Below are positions 16,865-25,765 of a stretch of 35,618 nucleotides of DNA, piece by piece. Every line of letters starts with the position of its first letter. The stretch's first letter is position 1. Origin of the DNA: Prevotellaceae bacterium. Its GTDB lineage: Bacteria > Bacteroidota > Bacteroidia > Bacteroidales > UBA932. A program made the position numbers and the translations under genes. The notes under the pieces were generated by a model that had not been told where the DNA came from, made no database searches, and saw only the letters and a program-made list of their open reading frames with translations. The stretch is taken from assembly GCA_031255195.1 (NCBI GenBank), contig JAIRSZ010000161.1, positions 1 to 35,618 on the forward strand, given 5' to 3'.

Positions 16865-19066
16865 TCAGTTTCCCTGCTCCGAAAGGAATTTGATGCGCAC
16901 CAGCCTGATTTCGGTTTCGGTAAAATCTTCGGCGCCGAGCGCAGCTAACGCCTCCTGTATGGAATCGTTCTGCGCCTTACTGTAGAAGTAGCTGATGATT
17001 TCGTCGTGCTTGTCCTCGTCTACGTGCTGCTGGATGTAGTAGTTGATGTTGAGCTTTGTGCCGGAATTTACGATGCTTTCAATTTCGGATAGCAGGTCGT
17101 GGAGCTTCAGCTTTTTTGCGGCGGCAATGTCGTCCAAGTCCATTTTTCGGTCGATGCTGCGGATGATGAAGACCTTGTTGGCCGACTTGTGAGGCGAAGA
17201 CTTCACTATCATGTCTTGCGGGCGCACAATGTCGTTTTCCTCCACATACCTGGCGATAAGCTCCACAAAGGGCAGTCCGAATTTTTGCGCTTTTCCCACG
17301 CCCACGCCCTGGCAGTTCAGCAGCTCCTTTATGGTGGTGGGGTAGTGGATGGCCATGTCGCGCAGCGACGTTTCGGGGAATATCACAAACGGAGGCAGGT
17401 TGCGTCGGCTCGATTCGCTTGCGAGCAGGCTCTTGAGCAGGGCAAAAAGTACCTTGTCGCTGCCCGCCGCCGCCGATTTTGAGGCTATGCTGATGCCTGT
17501 ATCGTTGTCGTCGCTGCTGGTAAAGTCCTGGTTTTCGACCAGCATGATGGAGTGCGGATTGTCCAGAAAAGCCCGCCCTTTTTCCGTTAGCGCAAGCAGG
17601 CCGTACTGCTCAATGTCCTTTCTTATGAGCTTGTGGAGAATGCTCTGCCTGAGAATAGCGTCCCAAAATTGCTCGCTTTGTTTCTCTCCTTCGCCAAAAA
17701 CACCCAGCTCGTCGTGTTTGTATGACCTGATGAGCGATGTCGTTTTTCCCCGAATAACGTCTACCACGTACTCAGGTTTGAATTTTTCGCGAATAACCTG
17801 CAACACTTTCAACACCAGCAGCACGTAGGGTTTTCCATCAAACTGCACCTTAGGGTTGAGGCAGTTGTCGCAGCATCCGCAGCGCTCAACGCTGTAGTCT
17901 TCGCCAAAGTAGTGGAGGAGAAGCTTTCGCCTGCACACCGAAGATTCGACGTAGGCCACCGTTTCCATCAGCAGCTGCCGGCCTATTTCCTGCTCGGGCA
18001 AGGGCTTGCCGTGGATAAACTTTTCGAGCCTTTGCACGTCCTTGTGGCTGTAAAAGGCAATGCACTGCCCCTCGCCGTGGTCGCGTCCGGCGCGGCCTGT
18101 TTCCTGGTAGTATCCTTCGAGGCTTTTGGGGATGTCGTAGTGGATAACGAAGCGCACGTCGGGCTTGTCGATGCCCATGCCAAAGGCGATGGTGGCCACA
18201 ATAACGTCCACCTCCTCCATGAGGAACTTGTCCTGGTTGGCCGAGCGTATCGCCGAATCTATGCCGGCGTGGTAGGGCAGGGCTTTTATACCGTTCAGGC
18301 AAAGCGTTTCGGCCAGCTCCTCCACGCGCTTCCGGCTCAGGCAGTAGATGATGCCGCTCTTGCCCGGACGCTGCTTGATGTACTTAATGATTTCCCTCAC
18401 CACATCTACCTTTTGGCGCACCTCGTAGTAGAGGTTGGGGCGGTTGAAGGAGGACTTGAATACCGCCGCGCTGAGCATACCCAGATTTTTTTGGATGTCG
18501 TGCTGCACCTTTGGCGTGGCGGTGGCGGTGAGCGCAATGATGGGGGCGACGCCAAGCTCGTTCACAGTGGCGCGAATGCGGCGATACTCCGGCCTGAAGT
18601 CGTGTCCCCACTCCGATATGCAGTGCGCCTCGTCGATGGCGTAGAACGAAATTTTCACCTGCTGTAAAAACTCTACATTTTCTTCCTTCATGAGCGATTC
18701 CGGCGCTACGTAGAGCATCTTTGTCTTTCCAGACAGCACGTCGTCCTTTACCTGCTGAATGGCGGCGCGGTTGAGCGACGAGTTGATGAAGTGTGCGACG
18801 CCGTCGTCGAGGACAAAGCTGCGCATGTTGTCAACCTGATTTTTCATGAGCGCAATGAGCGGCGAAACCACAATGGCCGTGCCTTTCATGATGAGCGCCG
18901 GAAGCTGGTAGCAGAGCGACTTCCCGCCGCCCGTAGGCATCAATACAAATGTATCGTTGCCGTTAAGTACGTTGCGGATAATGGCCTCCTGATCGCCGAT
19001 AAACTTACCGAAACCAAAGAATTTTCTTAGGTGTTCGTGGAGAGAAATATCATCAATGTAAATCAT
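16865..19066 (-). CDS. recQ: ATP-dependent DNA helicase RecQ
   Basis: RecQ is a 3'-5' DNA helicase in recombination and fork repair. The product has Walker A TGGGKS near residue 45, the DEAH box in AIDEAHCISEWGHDFRPEY, the motif IIALTATAT, and motif VI QETGRAGRD. A zinc-binding RQC region has CGCCDNC, and a C-terminal HRDC-type helical domain contains LLNCQGVGVGKAQKFG. I placed the start at the ATG at 19066 (734 residues). The longer frame from 19144 adds 26 hydrophobic residues that are not a RecQ feature, and a -7 promoter box lies between the two starts. Confidence 0.96.
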   Translation of the reverse strand: MIYIDDISLHEHLRKFFGFGKFIGDQEAIIRNVLNGNDTFVLMPTGGGKSLCYQLPALIMKGTAIVVSPLIALMKNQVDNMRSFVLDDGVAHFINSSLNRAAIQQVKDDVLSGKTKMLYVAPESLMKEENVEFLQQVKISFYAIDEAHCISEWGHDFRPEYRRIRATVNELGVAPIIALTATATPKVQHDIQKNLGMLSAAVFKSSFNRPNLYYEVRQKVDVVREIIKYIKQRPGKSGIIYCLSRKRVEELAETLCLNGIKALPYHAGIDSAIRSANQDKFLMEEVDVIVATIAFGMGIDKPDVRFVIHYDIPKSLEGYYQETGRAGRDHGEGQCIAFYSHKDVQRLEKFIHGKPLPEQEIGRQLLMETVAYVESSVCRRKLLLHYFGEDYSVERCGCCDNCLNPKVQFDGKPYVLLVLKVLQVIREKFKPEYVVDVIRGKTTSLIRSYKHDELGVFGEGEKQSEQFWDAILRQSILHKLIRKDIEQYGLLALTEKGRAFLDNPHSIMLVENQDFTSSDDNDTGISIASKSAAAGSDKVLFALLKSLLASESSRRNLPPFVIFPETSLRDMAIHYPTTIKELLNCQGVGVGKAQKFGLPFVELIARYVEENDIVRPQDMIVKSSPHKSANKVFIIRSIDRKMDLDDIAAAKKLKLHDLLSEIESIVNSGTKLNINYYIQQHVDEDKHDEIISYFYSKAQNDSIQEALAALGAEDFTETEIRLVRIKFLSEQGN

Positions 19067-19120
19067 GCTGTAAAACAAGCTGTGAAACAAGCTGCAAAAG
19101 CTCAAAAAAAATTGCGAAGA

Positions 19121-19128
19121 CAAAGATA
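19121..19128 (-). promoter_or_regulatory. Probable -7 box of recQ
   Basis: TATCTTTG on the minus strand matches TAnnTTTG. The base triplet 20 bases upstream is TTA, not TTG, so the -33 part is weak. The resulting leader (about 19067-19113) holds a small tandem repeat of AAACAAGCTG units. Confidence 0.45.
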
Positions 19129-19144
19129 TAATTTTTTTCTTCAT

Positions 19145-19607
19145 ACGCTAACTTTTCGCAGAATTTCAGGCTCGTATATGCCGATTTTTTATATGCTAAT
19201 GGTCAGATTTATAGCATGTTTTGAGAAGTAAAGCTGTCGCAGGTTTTGGGCTGCGTCAGGATGAGTGGGCAGGGGCGTATTTTGCCGAGCAGACGAAGCA
19301 GTACCGCCGAAAAGCGTTGCCCTTCGCCGATACTTGCTCCTTTCGGCAGATGCTGTTCGGATCTTTTTAGCGGTAAGCTACGCAGTAAAAAAATACGGCG
19401 TAGCGCGTTGTGCTATATGTATTACGGTAACAATCTCTACAACTACGGCATATTTTTGTTGTATTTGTTAACATTTTTACTAACTAATAGCAAACTCAAC
19501 GAATAAGTGGTATTAATTTGCTGAAAACAAATACATTGCAATGGTTTGAGTGCAAATAAGTTTAGTAATTAATTTTGTATGATTTGCTTTATTTAACCAA
19601 ATAGGAG
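19145..19607. other. Gene-free spacer upstream of recQ
   Basis: No gene is supported. One hairpin GCTACGC/GCGTAGC (19377-19383 with 19398-19404) is visible. The rest becomes AT-rich towards the terminator at 19608. Confidence 0.45.
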
Positions 19608-19666
19608 AAAAACAGAAAGGGTTGCCCACGCCGGATTTTCGGCAGGCAACCTCTTCTGTTTTTTTT
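19608..19666. terminator. Long bidirectional terminator downstream of the Nudix gene
   Basis: The arms 19608-19626 and 19645-19663 pair at 18 of 19 positions, including one G-T wobble (AACAGAAAGGGTTGCC-type arm). A GCCG/CGGC inner stem caps the hairpin. The left arm starts with five A and the right arm ends in a run of eight T, so it can terminate in both directions. The Nudix gene on the minus strand ends 22 bases away and is the obvious client. Confidence 0.85.
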
Positions 19667-19687
19667 GTGTTGTCGAATGGTAAATTC

Positions 19688-20203
19688 TTAGTTTTCAACT
19701 TTTCTGCAATGCAGCACTTTCTCTACTTCTCCTTCAAAGTTGTGAGTAAAGATGTTTTTGCCCATTGAGGCAAAAATTTCGTCCACGCTCCAGAAGCGTC
19801 CTTCGCTCACCTCGTTGCAGTCGGGCTGAGGCTGCACTGAGGAGACGGCGGAGTAAACGTACACCAGCTCGCGCTCCACGTCCGATTCGTAAACGTACCG
19901 GAACAGGAAAACAGGACAAATGTCGTGCAGCCCCAGCTCCTCGCCAGCCTCGCGGAGCAGGGCTTCCGCTACCTCCTCGCCATAGCCGACGTGCCCGCCC
20001 ACCGAGGTATCCCACATGTTTGGCTGGATGTCCTTGTGCGCGGCGCGCTTTTGCAGGTATAGCCGCCCCTGCGCATCGAAGTAGTGGAGGTGCACCACCG
20101 GGTGCAGCAGCTTGCTACCGCTGTGGCACTCCGCGCGGGTAGCCTTGCCTGTAACCCGACCGTCGGCGTCTACCAGCGGAAAAATCTCGTCAGATGTATT
20201 CAT
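19688..20203 (-). CDS. Nudix hydrolase
   Basis: This is a cytoplasmic hydrolase of nucleoside-diphosphate-linked substrates, 171 residues. A full Nudix box occupies about 70-92: Gly70, Glu76, the REAGEELGL core and the spacing GX5EX7REUXEEXGU. Magnesium is bound by the REXXEE glutamates. The N-terminal part (PLVDADGRVTGKATRAECHSG) and HP-x-V-H-L-H resemble YfcD and isopentenyl-diphosphate isomerase-like members, but the substrate cannot be read. The gene is alone on its strand between a good terminator and a spacer with a -7-like box (20336-20343). Confidence 0.92.
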   Translation of the reverse strand: MNTSDEIFPLVDADGRVTGKATRAECHSGSKLLHPVVHLHYFDAQGRLYLQKRAAHKDIQPNMWDTSVGGHVGYGEEVAEALLREAGEELGLHDICPVFLFRYVYESDVERELVYVYSAVSSVQPQPDCNEVSEGRFWSVDEIFASMGKNIFTHNFEGEVEKVLHCRKVEN

Positions 20204-20225
20204 GTGCGTACAACAAAATTACCGG

Positions 20226-20375
20226 TTAATCGTCAGCATGGCGATATTGAGCGAAGATGCTCTTCACCTGCTCCTTGCTCAGGTTGGTAAATGCCTGAAT
20301 TTGCTCAATGGAAAAGCTGTTGCGCTTTCCACTCCCAAAGGTACGATTTTTTTTGCATGATAAATTCGAGTACTT
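20226..20375 (-). pseudogene. Possible coding remnant upstream of the Nudix gene
   Basis: A 49-codon minus-strand frame without any ATG, GTG or TTG start reads ...SFSIEQIQAFTNLSKEQVKS... and then stops at 20226-20228. The segment reads like a helix-turn-helix-type tail, as seen at the C-terminus of some Rpn/PD-(D/E)XK transposase-related proteins. The upstream body of such a gene is absent. A -7-like box TACCTTTG (20343-20336) lies inside it. It may be a decayed gene end reused as the Nudix leader, or a chance frame. Confidence 0.25.
20336..20343 (-). promoter_or_regulatory. Possible -7 box of the Nudix gene
   Basis: TACCTTTG on the minus strand fits TAnnTTTG, about 130 bases before the start codon. 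No TTG is found at the -33 position. Confidence 0.35.
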
Positions 20376-20662
20376 TCAGAGCAAGCGCGCGGAATTGCCG
20401 AGACATGAGCGGCACGTTTTCGCCACTCTCCGCAGGTTTGCATGGTCTATGGATGTTAAGGCGCTGGTTTTTACGTAAGAAAAACAGCAACGATTTTGTG
20501 CATTGGCCGTGAAGTTGGCAAACATGCTGCAAAGCCGCTAAAAATATTTTACCTTTGGGGGCAAAATACCATATTTGTGGTATTTCAGGGCTGCTTAAAT
20601 TGCGCTTACTTTGCCGACGCATAATCAAACACATGTTTTACTAAAAAAAATACGGAATCATT
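20376..20662. other. Spacer upstream of cysK with hairpin and possible promoter
   Basis: TACCTTTG at 20550-20557 on the plus strand is a possible -7 box for cysK, without a clear -33. Just downstream, AAATACC/GGTATTT (20564-20570 with 20579-20585) forms a seven-base stem with an eight-base loop in the would-be leader. No gene is supported. A 109-codon minus-strand frame covers the area but reads through these sites. Confidence 0.45.
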
Positions 20663-21610
20663 ATGGCTAAGATAGCAAAAAAGCTGACAGATCTTGTGGG
20701 AAATACTCCCCTGCTGGCGTTGACTGCCTTCGGGAAGAAGCACGCCGTTGTAGCAAACCTGATTGGAAAAGTAGAGTACTTCAACCCGCTTGGCAGCGTA
20801 AAAGACCGCATTGCCCTGGCGATGGTAGAAGACGCCGAGGCAAAGGGAATCCTGAAGCAGGATTATACCATTATTGAGCCTACGAGCGGCAACACCGGCA
20901 TTGGGCTTGCATTTGTTGCTGCCTCCAAGGGCTACAAGCTCGTCCTCACCATGCCCGAAACGATGAGCATTGAACGCCGCAACCTGCTGAAGGCGCTGGG
21001 CGCAAACCTTGTGCTCACGCCCGGATCAGAAGGCATGAAGGGAGCTATAGCCAAGGCCGAAGCGCTGCGCAGCGAAACTCCCAACGCCATTATTCTCCAG
21101 CAGTTTGACAATGAGGCAAACCCTGCCATCCACGAGAAGACGACGGCAGAGGAGATAGTGCGCGATACCGACGGCAAGGTTGACATATTTGTGTCCGGCG
21201 TGGGCACGGGCGGTACGGTGAGCGGCGTGGGCAAACGCCTGAAAGCACTCAACCCCGCCGTGCAGGTGGTGGCCGTAGAGCCTTCCGATTCGCCCGTGCT
21301 TTCGGGCGGCAACCCCGGCGCTCACAAGATACAGGGCATTGGGGCGGGATTTGTGCCTAAAAATTTCGACCGCTCGGTGGTTGACCAGATTATCACCGTA
21401 TCCAACGACGACGCCATTCGCACGAGCCGCGAGCTGGCAAAGACCGAAGGACTGCTGGTGGGAATTTCGTCTGGAGCGGCTGCTTTTGCCGCAACGCAGC
21501 TTGCACAGCTGCCCGAAAACAAGGGGAAAAACATTGTGGTCATCCTGCCGGACACCGGCGAGCGCTACCTTTCGACGGTGCTCTACGCCTTTGACGAGTA
21601 CCCGCTGTAG
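20663..21610 (+). CDS. cysK: Cysteine synthase A (O-acetylserine sulfhydrylase)
   Basis: CysK makes cysteine from O-acetylserine and sulfide with pyridoxal phosphate. At 315 residues it has the normal length. The cofactor lysine is Lys47 in [11 protein letters not shown]. The substrate loop TSGNTGIG begins at 74, and the phosphate-binding loop reads GTGGT in [12 protein letters not shown]. The conserved [10 protein letters not shown] motif lies near the C-terminus. No cysE is in the window. The next gene on the same strand encodes a vitamin B6 salvage kinase, which could supply the cofactor; that link is inference. Confidence 0.96.
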   Translation: MAKIAKKLTDLVGNTPLLALTAFGKKHAVVANLIGKVEYFNPLGSVKDRIALAMVEDAEAKGILKQDYTIIEPTSGNTGIGLAFVAASKGYKLVLTMPETMSIERRNLLKALGANLVLTPGSEGMKGAIAKAEALRSETPNAIILQQFDNEANPAIHEKTTAEEIVRDTDGKVDIFVSGVGTGGTVSGVGKRLKALNPAVQVVAVEPSDSPVLSGGNPGAHKIQGIGAGFVPKNFDRSVVDQIITVSNDDAIRTSRELAKTEGLLVGISSGAAAFAATQLAQLPENKGKNIVVILPDTGERYLSTVLYAFDEYPL

Positions 21611-21652
21611 GCCAACGAAGAAAGAGCAGCTAACCTGTGATTAAATAAATCG

Positions 21653-21723
21653 AGGCAGCAAGATAGCTCCCAAAAGAAGTTGAGGTAAACCTGATAGCTT
21701 CGGACGGGAGCTGTCGGCTGCCT
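21653..21723 (+). ncRNA. Candidate regulatory RNA fold between cysK and the B6 kinase gene
   Basis: A long stem is formed by AGGCAGC (21653-21659) with GCTGCCT (717-723) and by GATAGCTCCC (662-671) with GGGAGCTGTC (706-715), separated by a small internal loop. A second exact copy of GATAGCT (693-699) sits in the loop and can pair with the same AGCTGTC (709-715), giving a shorter alternative hairpin. No T run follows, so it is not a standard terminator. Two mutually exclusive pairings are the hallmark of a switch, but no known class is recognised. Confidence 0.4.
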
Positions 21724-21771
21724 TAACTGCTTGATAACTTATTAACAACTTATTAATAACCATATTGCTAT

Positions 21772-22623
21772 ATGTCACATCAAAAAAGAGTTGCAGCAAT
21801 CCACGATATTTCGGGATTCGGGAGATGCTCACTGACGGTTGCGCTGCCCATTCTGTCGGCGGCAGGCATTGAGACGGCCGTGATGCCCACGGCGGTTTTG
21901 TCCACCCACACGGGAGGATTTACGGGGTACACCTATCGAGACTTAACGGAAGACCTGCGCCCCTTTGCCCGACATTGGAAGTCGCTGGGGCTAAAGTTCG
22001 ATGCGCTCTACTCGGGCTTTCTTGGCTCGTTTGAGCAGCTGGATATTGTGGGTGAACTTTTTGACGATTTTAAAGAGCAGGGCAACCTCATCATGGTTGA
22101 CCCCGTGATGGCGGACAACGGGGAACTCTACAAAATTTTTTCGCCCGAATTTGCCGGTGGCATGAGGAAGCTGTGCGCCAAGGCCGACATCATTATCCCC
22201 AACATTACGGAAGCCTCGCTGCTGGTGGACGAGCCATACCAGCCCGGCCCATACACGGAAAGCTACATTGAGCGGCTGCTGAAAAAGTTGGGCGACATTG
22301 GCCCCCGGCAAGTGGTGCTCACCGGCACGTACTTCAACGAGAAGGAGCTCGGCGCGGCTGCCTACGACAGGGAAACGGGCAACATATCCTGCCTTTTTGC
22401 CGACAGAATTGAAGGCTACTACCACGGCACGGGCGACGTGTTCGGGAGCGCGCTGCTGGCTGCGCTGCTCAACGATTTTGGCCTGCCGCAGGCGGTAGAG
22501 ATTGCCGTTGACTACACCACAGCCAGCATCCGCAGGACGCTCAACGCAAAAACCGACATCAGGTTTGGCGTAGATTTTGAAAATGGCATCCCGCAGCTTG
22601 TCAAGGCGCTAAAGCTGGGCTAA
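21772..22623 (+). CDS. Pyridoxamine/pyridoxal kinase (PdxY/PdxK type)
   Basis: This is a ribokinase-fold enzyme of 283 residues that would phosphorylate vitamin B6 vitamers for pyridoxal phosphate salvage. It starts with the family motif AAIHDISGFGRCSLTVALPILSA. It has the aspartate-rich MVDPVMADNGELY (108-120) and the anion hole with catalytic Asp222 in HGTGDVFGS. This N-terminus is typical of the pyridoxamine kinase branch rather than ThiD. It lies 161 bases after cysK, and that gap holds a foldable element. It is convergent with the RND gene. Confidence 0.9.
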   Translation: MSHQKRVAAIHDISGFGRCSLTVALPILSAAGIETAVMPTAVLSTHTGGFTGYTYRDLTEDLRPFARHWKSLGLKFDALYSGFLGSFEQLDIVGELFDDFKEQGNLIMVDPVMADNGELYKIFSPEFAGGMRKLCAKADIIIPNITEASLLVDEPYQPGPYTESYIERLLKKLGDIGPRQVVLTGTYFNEKELGAAAYDRETGNISCLFADRIEGYYHGTGDVFGSALLAALLNDFGLPQAVEIAVDYTTASIRRTLNAKTDIRFGVDFENGIPQLVKALKLG

Positions 22624-22629
22624 CGCAGG

Positions 22630-22726
22630 GTGGCTGCCTCAAAAGCCAGGTTGTTTTTCGGAGAACACGAAGCAGGGTATTCCATTCTCAAAAATCAAAA
22701 GTCAAAACCAGGCGCGAGGCGGCCAC
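22630..22726. terminator. Possible terminator hairpin between convergent genes
   Basis: GTGGCTGCCTC (22630-22640) can pair with GAGGCGGCCAC (716-726), 11 positions with one G-T or mismatched pair depending on strand. The loop is long, about 75 bases. No strong T run follows. It sits exactly between the kinase stop and the RND stop. Confidence 0.3.
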
Positions 22727-22741
22727 TTTGCTTCTACATTT

Positions 22742-25700
22742 CTAATTTTTCCTGCTTTTTTTAGTGATAAACGTGTACATGGCCGGAACAACGTAGAGCG
22801 TGAGGAAGGTAGAAACGGTAAGCCCGCCTACCACCGCAATACCCATCATGATTCGGCTGTTAGCGCCTTCGCCAGAGGCAAACACCAGCGGTAGCGTGCC
22901 GAGTATGGTGGAGAGGCTGGTCATGAGGATGGGGCGGAAGCGAGCCGCCGATGCATCCAAAATAGCGTCCATGAGCTTTAGCCCGTCGGACTTGCGCTGG
23001 TTGGCAAACTCTACGATAAGTATTCCGTTTTTGGACACCAGCCCCACGAGCATGATGATGCCGATTTGCGAGAAGATGTTCATCGTTTTGGCGTTTATCC
23101 ATAGGAAGAGTAACGCCCCAAACACCGCCAGGGGCACGGTGAGCATGATGATGAGCGGGTCGCGGAAGCTCTCGAACTGTGCGGCTAATACAAGGTAGAT
23201 GAGCAGCAGCGCCAGCAGAAATGCAAACATGAGGCTGGAGGCGCTGTCGCGAAATTCTTTTGATTCGCCGGCAAGCGCCGTGCGGAAGGTATCGTCCAGC
23301 ACCTCTTTGGCAATTCTGTCCATTTCGTCCAGCCCGTCGCCAATGGTTTTTCCCCTTGACAGCCCCGCCGAAACGGTTGCCGACACAAAGCGGTTGTAGC
23401 GGTACAGGTTGGGCGGCGTGCTCGTTTCGCGCAGCGATACGAGGTTGTCGAGCTGCACCATTTCGCCTTGCCCGTTGCGCACGTAGATGGAGCGCAGGTC
23501 GAGGGTTTTGCTGCTCAGCTGCCGCTCCATTTGCCCGATTACCTGGTACTGCTTGGAGTTGATGAAGAAGTAGCCAAAACGCTGCCCGCTCAGCCCCAGC
23601 TGCAACGTTTGCCCGATGTTTTGCGTAGAGATGCCCATCAGGTTGGCCTTGTCGCGGTTTACCTCCACGCGCACCTCCGGCTTTGTAAACTTCAGGTCGA
23701 CGTCGGCCATTTGGAACACGGGGCTTTCGTTGACCTTCTCCATGAACTTGGGGACAAACTCCTTGAGCTTATCGAGGTTGATGCCTTGCAGCACGTACTG
23801 CACCGGCATCCCCACGCGACGTCCGCCAAAGGTGCTCTGCTGCATCACGAACGAGCGGGCGTCGGTGAGCGGATAGAGCTTTGGGGTAAGACTCTCGTAC
23901 ACTTCCTGCTGCGTGCGCTTGCGCTCTGCTGGAGGCGTTAGCATGACCCGCGCAAAGCCGCCGCCAGCCCACGCCCGCGACATGGTGTTCTGCGTTTCGG
24001 GGACGTTTTCGGTAATAACGTCGGTAACGTTGTCCACGTAGCGGCTCATGTACTCGTAGGTGATGCCTTCGGTACCGGTGCTGCGCACGATGAGCAGCGA
24101 GCGATCTTCGAGCGGCGCCATTTCGGACGGGATTTTTTGCCAAAGGAACGCAATACCCACGCCCATGCTCACGAGCACGGCAACGGCTATCCAGCGGTAG
24201 CGCATGAAGCTTGTGAGCGTCCGGCGGTAGAAGCGGGTAAGCCCGCTGAAAAACGGCTCGGTAACGCGGTAAAACCAAGGCTGCCGCGCGCGGCGTTTCA
24301 GTATCTTTGTCGACAGCATGGGCGTGAAGGTCACCGCGACGAAGGCGGAGATGAGCACAGAGCCGGAGATGACAAAGCTGAATTCCCGAAACAGCCGCCC
24401 TGTAGTGCCCTGCAAAAATACGATGGGGAGGAACACCGCCACCAGCGTAATGGTGGTGGATACGATGGCAAAAAATATTTCGTTAGCGCCCTTTATGCCC
24501 GCCTCAAGCGGGGATAACCCTTCCTCTATTTTCACGTAGATATTTTCCATCATCACAATGGCGTCGTCTACCACCAGCCCGATGGCCAGCACGATGGCCA
24601 GCAGCGAGAGCACGTTGATGCTGAATCCCGCGATGTACATGATGAAGAACGCGCCGATGAGCGAAACCGGAATAACCACCGTTGGGATGAGCGTGGAGCG
24701 CCAGTCGCGCAGGAAGAGGAAGATAATGAGCACCACCAGCATAAAGGCAATGATGATGGTTTCGCCCACCTCCTTGATGGACGAGCGGATGAAGCGAGTG
24801 TTGTCGTAAATCATGTTGACAACCACGTCTTCGGGGAGGGTTTTGGCGATTTGCTCCATGCGCTGGTACACCTCGTCGGCAATTTCGATGTGGTTTGACC
24901 CAGGCTGTGGGATAATGGCCACGCCCACGCCCGGCACGCCGTTTTGCTTCATGATGCTGCGCAGGTCTTCGGGACCCAGCTCGGCGTAGCCCACGTCGCG
25001 GAAGCGCACCACCCTGTCGCCCTGCTGGGCGATGATGAGGCGGTTGAAGTCGTCGGGGGTAATCAGCAGCCCCTGTGCGCGGATGCTGAGCGCCACGTTC
25101 TTTCCCTCGATGAGTCCCGAAGGCAGCTCCAGGTTTTCGCGCAGGAGCGCGTCGCGCACGTCCATAGGCGTGAGGCCGTAGCCTGCCAGCTTGCCTGGAT
25201 TCATCCAAAGGCGCATGGCGTAGCGCTTTTCGCCCCAAATGGAGATGGCGCTAACGCCCGATATGGTTTGCAGCTGCTCCTTGTAGGTGAGGTCAGCAAT
25301 TTCGGATATTTCCAGCAGCGAGCGGCTGTTGCTCTGGATGCCGATCATGAGGATGGGGTCGGAGTCGGCGTCGGCCTTTGAGACGGTGGGCGGGTCGCAA
25401 TCCTTGGGCAGGCGGTAGAGCGATCGGGAAACCTTATCGCGCACGTCGTTGGCCGCCGACTCCATGTCGCGGCTCAGCTCAAACTCCACGATGATGCGGC
25501 TTTGCCCCGTGCTGCTGGTGCTGGTGAGCGAGCGTATGCCTTCGATGCCGTTGATGCTCTGCTCGAGCGGCTCGGTGATTTGCTTCTCAATGATGTCGGC
25601 GTTAGCGCCGATATAGCTGGTGCTCACCGAGATGATGGGCGGGTCGACGCTGGGGTACTCGCGCACACCCAAAAAGGTGTACCCGATAAGCCCAAAAATT

Positions 25701-25765
25701 GTAATGATGATTACGAATACGGTAGTAAGTACCGGTCGCTTGATGCTGGTTGAGGAAAGGGACAT
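22742..25765 (-). CDS. RND efflux pump, AcrB/HAE1-type inner-membrane transporter
   Basis: This proton-driven exporter of drugs or other hydrophobic compounds has 1007 residues and about 12 membrane helices in the 1+5+1+5 pattern. It has two large periplasmic domains (about 33-335 and a second after helix 7). The proton relay is visible as Asp400-Asp401 in GLVVDDAIV and Lys912 in GLVSKNG. It starts with the typical IKRPVLTTV. Usually such genes follow an adaptor (MFP) gene and precede a TolC-like gene; neither flanks it here, so it must borrow partners encoded elsewhere. It has its own leader with GC-rich hairpins and a possible -7 box. Confidence 0.95.
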   Translation of the reverse strand: MSLSSTSIKRPVLTTVFVIIITIFGLIGYTFLGVREYPSVDPPIISVSTSYIGANADIIEKQITEPLEQSINGIEGIRSLTSTSSTGQSRIIVEFELSRDMESAANDVRDKVSRSLYRLPKDCDPPTVSKADADSDPILMIGIQSNSRSLLEISEIADLTYKEQLQTISGVSAISIWGEKRYAMRLWMNPGKLAGYGLTPMDVRDALLRENLELPSGLIEGKNVALSIRAQGLLITPDDFNRLIIAQQGDRVVRFRDVGYAELGPEDLRSIMKQNGVPGVGVAIIPQPGSNHIEIADEVYQRMEQIAKTLPEDVVVNMIYDNTRFIRSSIKEVGETIIIAFMLVVLIIFLFLRDWRSTLIPTVVIPVSLIGAFFIMYIAGFSINVLSLLAIVLAIGLVVDDAIVMMENIYVKIEEGLSPLEAGIKGANEIFFAIVSTTITLVAVFLPIVFLQGTTGRLFREFSFVISGSVLISAFVAVTFTPMLSTKILKRRARQPWFYRVTEPFFSGLTRFYRRTLTSFMRYRWIAVAVLVSMGVGIAFLWQKIPSEMAPLEDRSLLIVRSTGTEGITYEYMSRYVDNVTDVITENVPETQNTMSRAWAGGGFARVMLTPPAERKRTQQEVYESLTPKLYPLTDARSFVMQQSTFGGRRVGMPVQYVLQGINLDKLKEFVPKFMEKVNESPVFQMADVDLKFTKPEVRVEVNRDKANLMGISTQNIGQTLQLGLSGQRFGYFFINSKQYQVIGQMERQLSSKTLDLRSIYVRNGQGEMVQLDNLVSLRETSTPPNLYRYNRFVSATVSAGLSRGKTIGDGLDEMDRIAKEVLDDTFRTALAGESKEFRDSASSLMFAFLLALLLIYLVLAAQFESFRDPLIIMLTVPLAVFGALLFLWINAKTMNIFSQIGIIMLVGLVSKNGILIVEFANQRKSDGLKLMDAILDASAARFRPILMTSLSTILGTLPLVFASGEGANSRIMMGIAVVGGLTVSTFLTLYVVPAMYTFITKKSRKN

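Noticed and set aside
20305-20634. 109-codon minus-strand frame.
   Set aside because: It reads through a hairpin and promoter-like boxes of both flanking genes and shows no recognisable domain.
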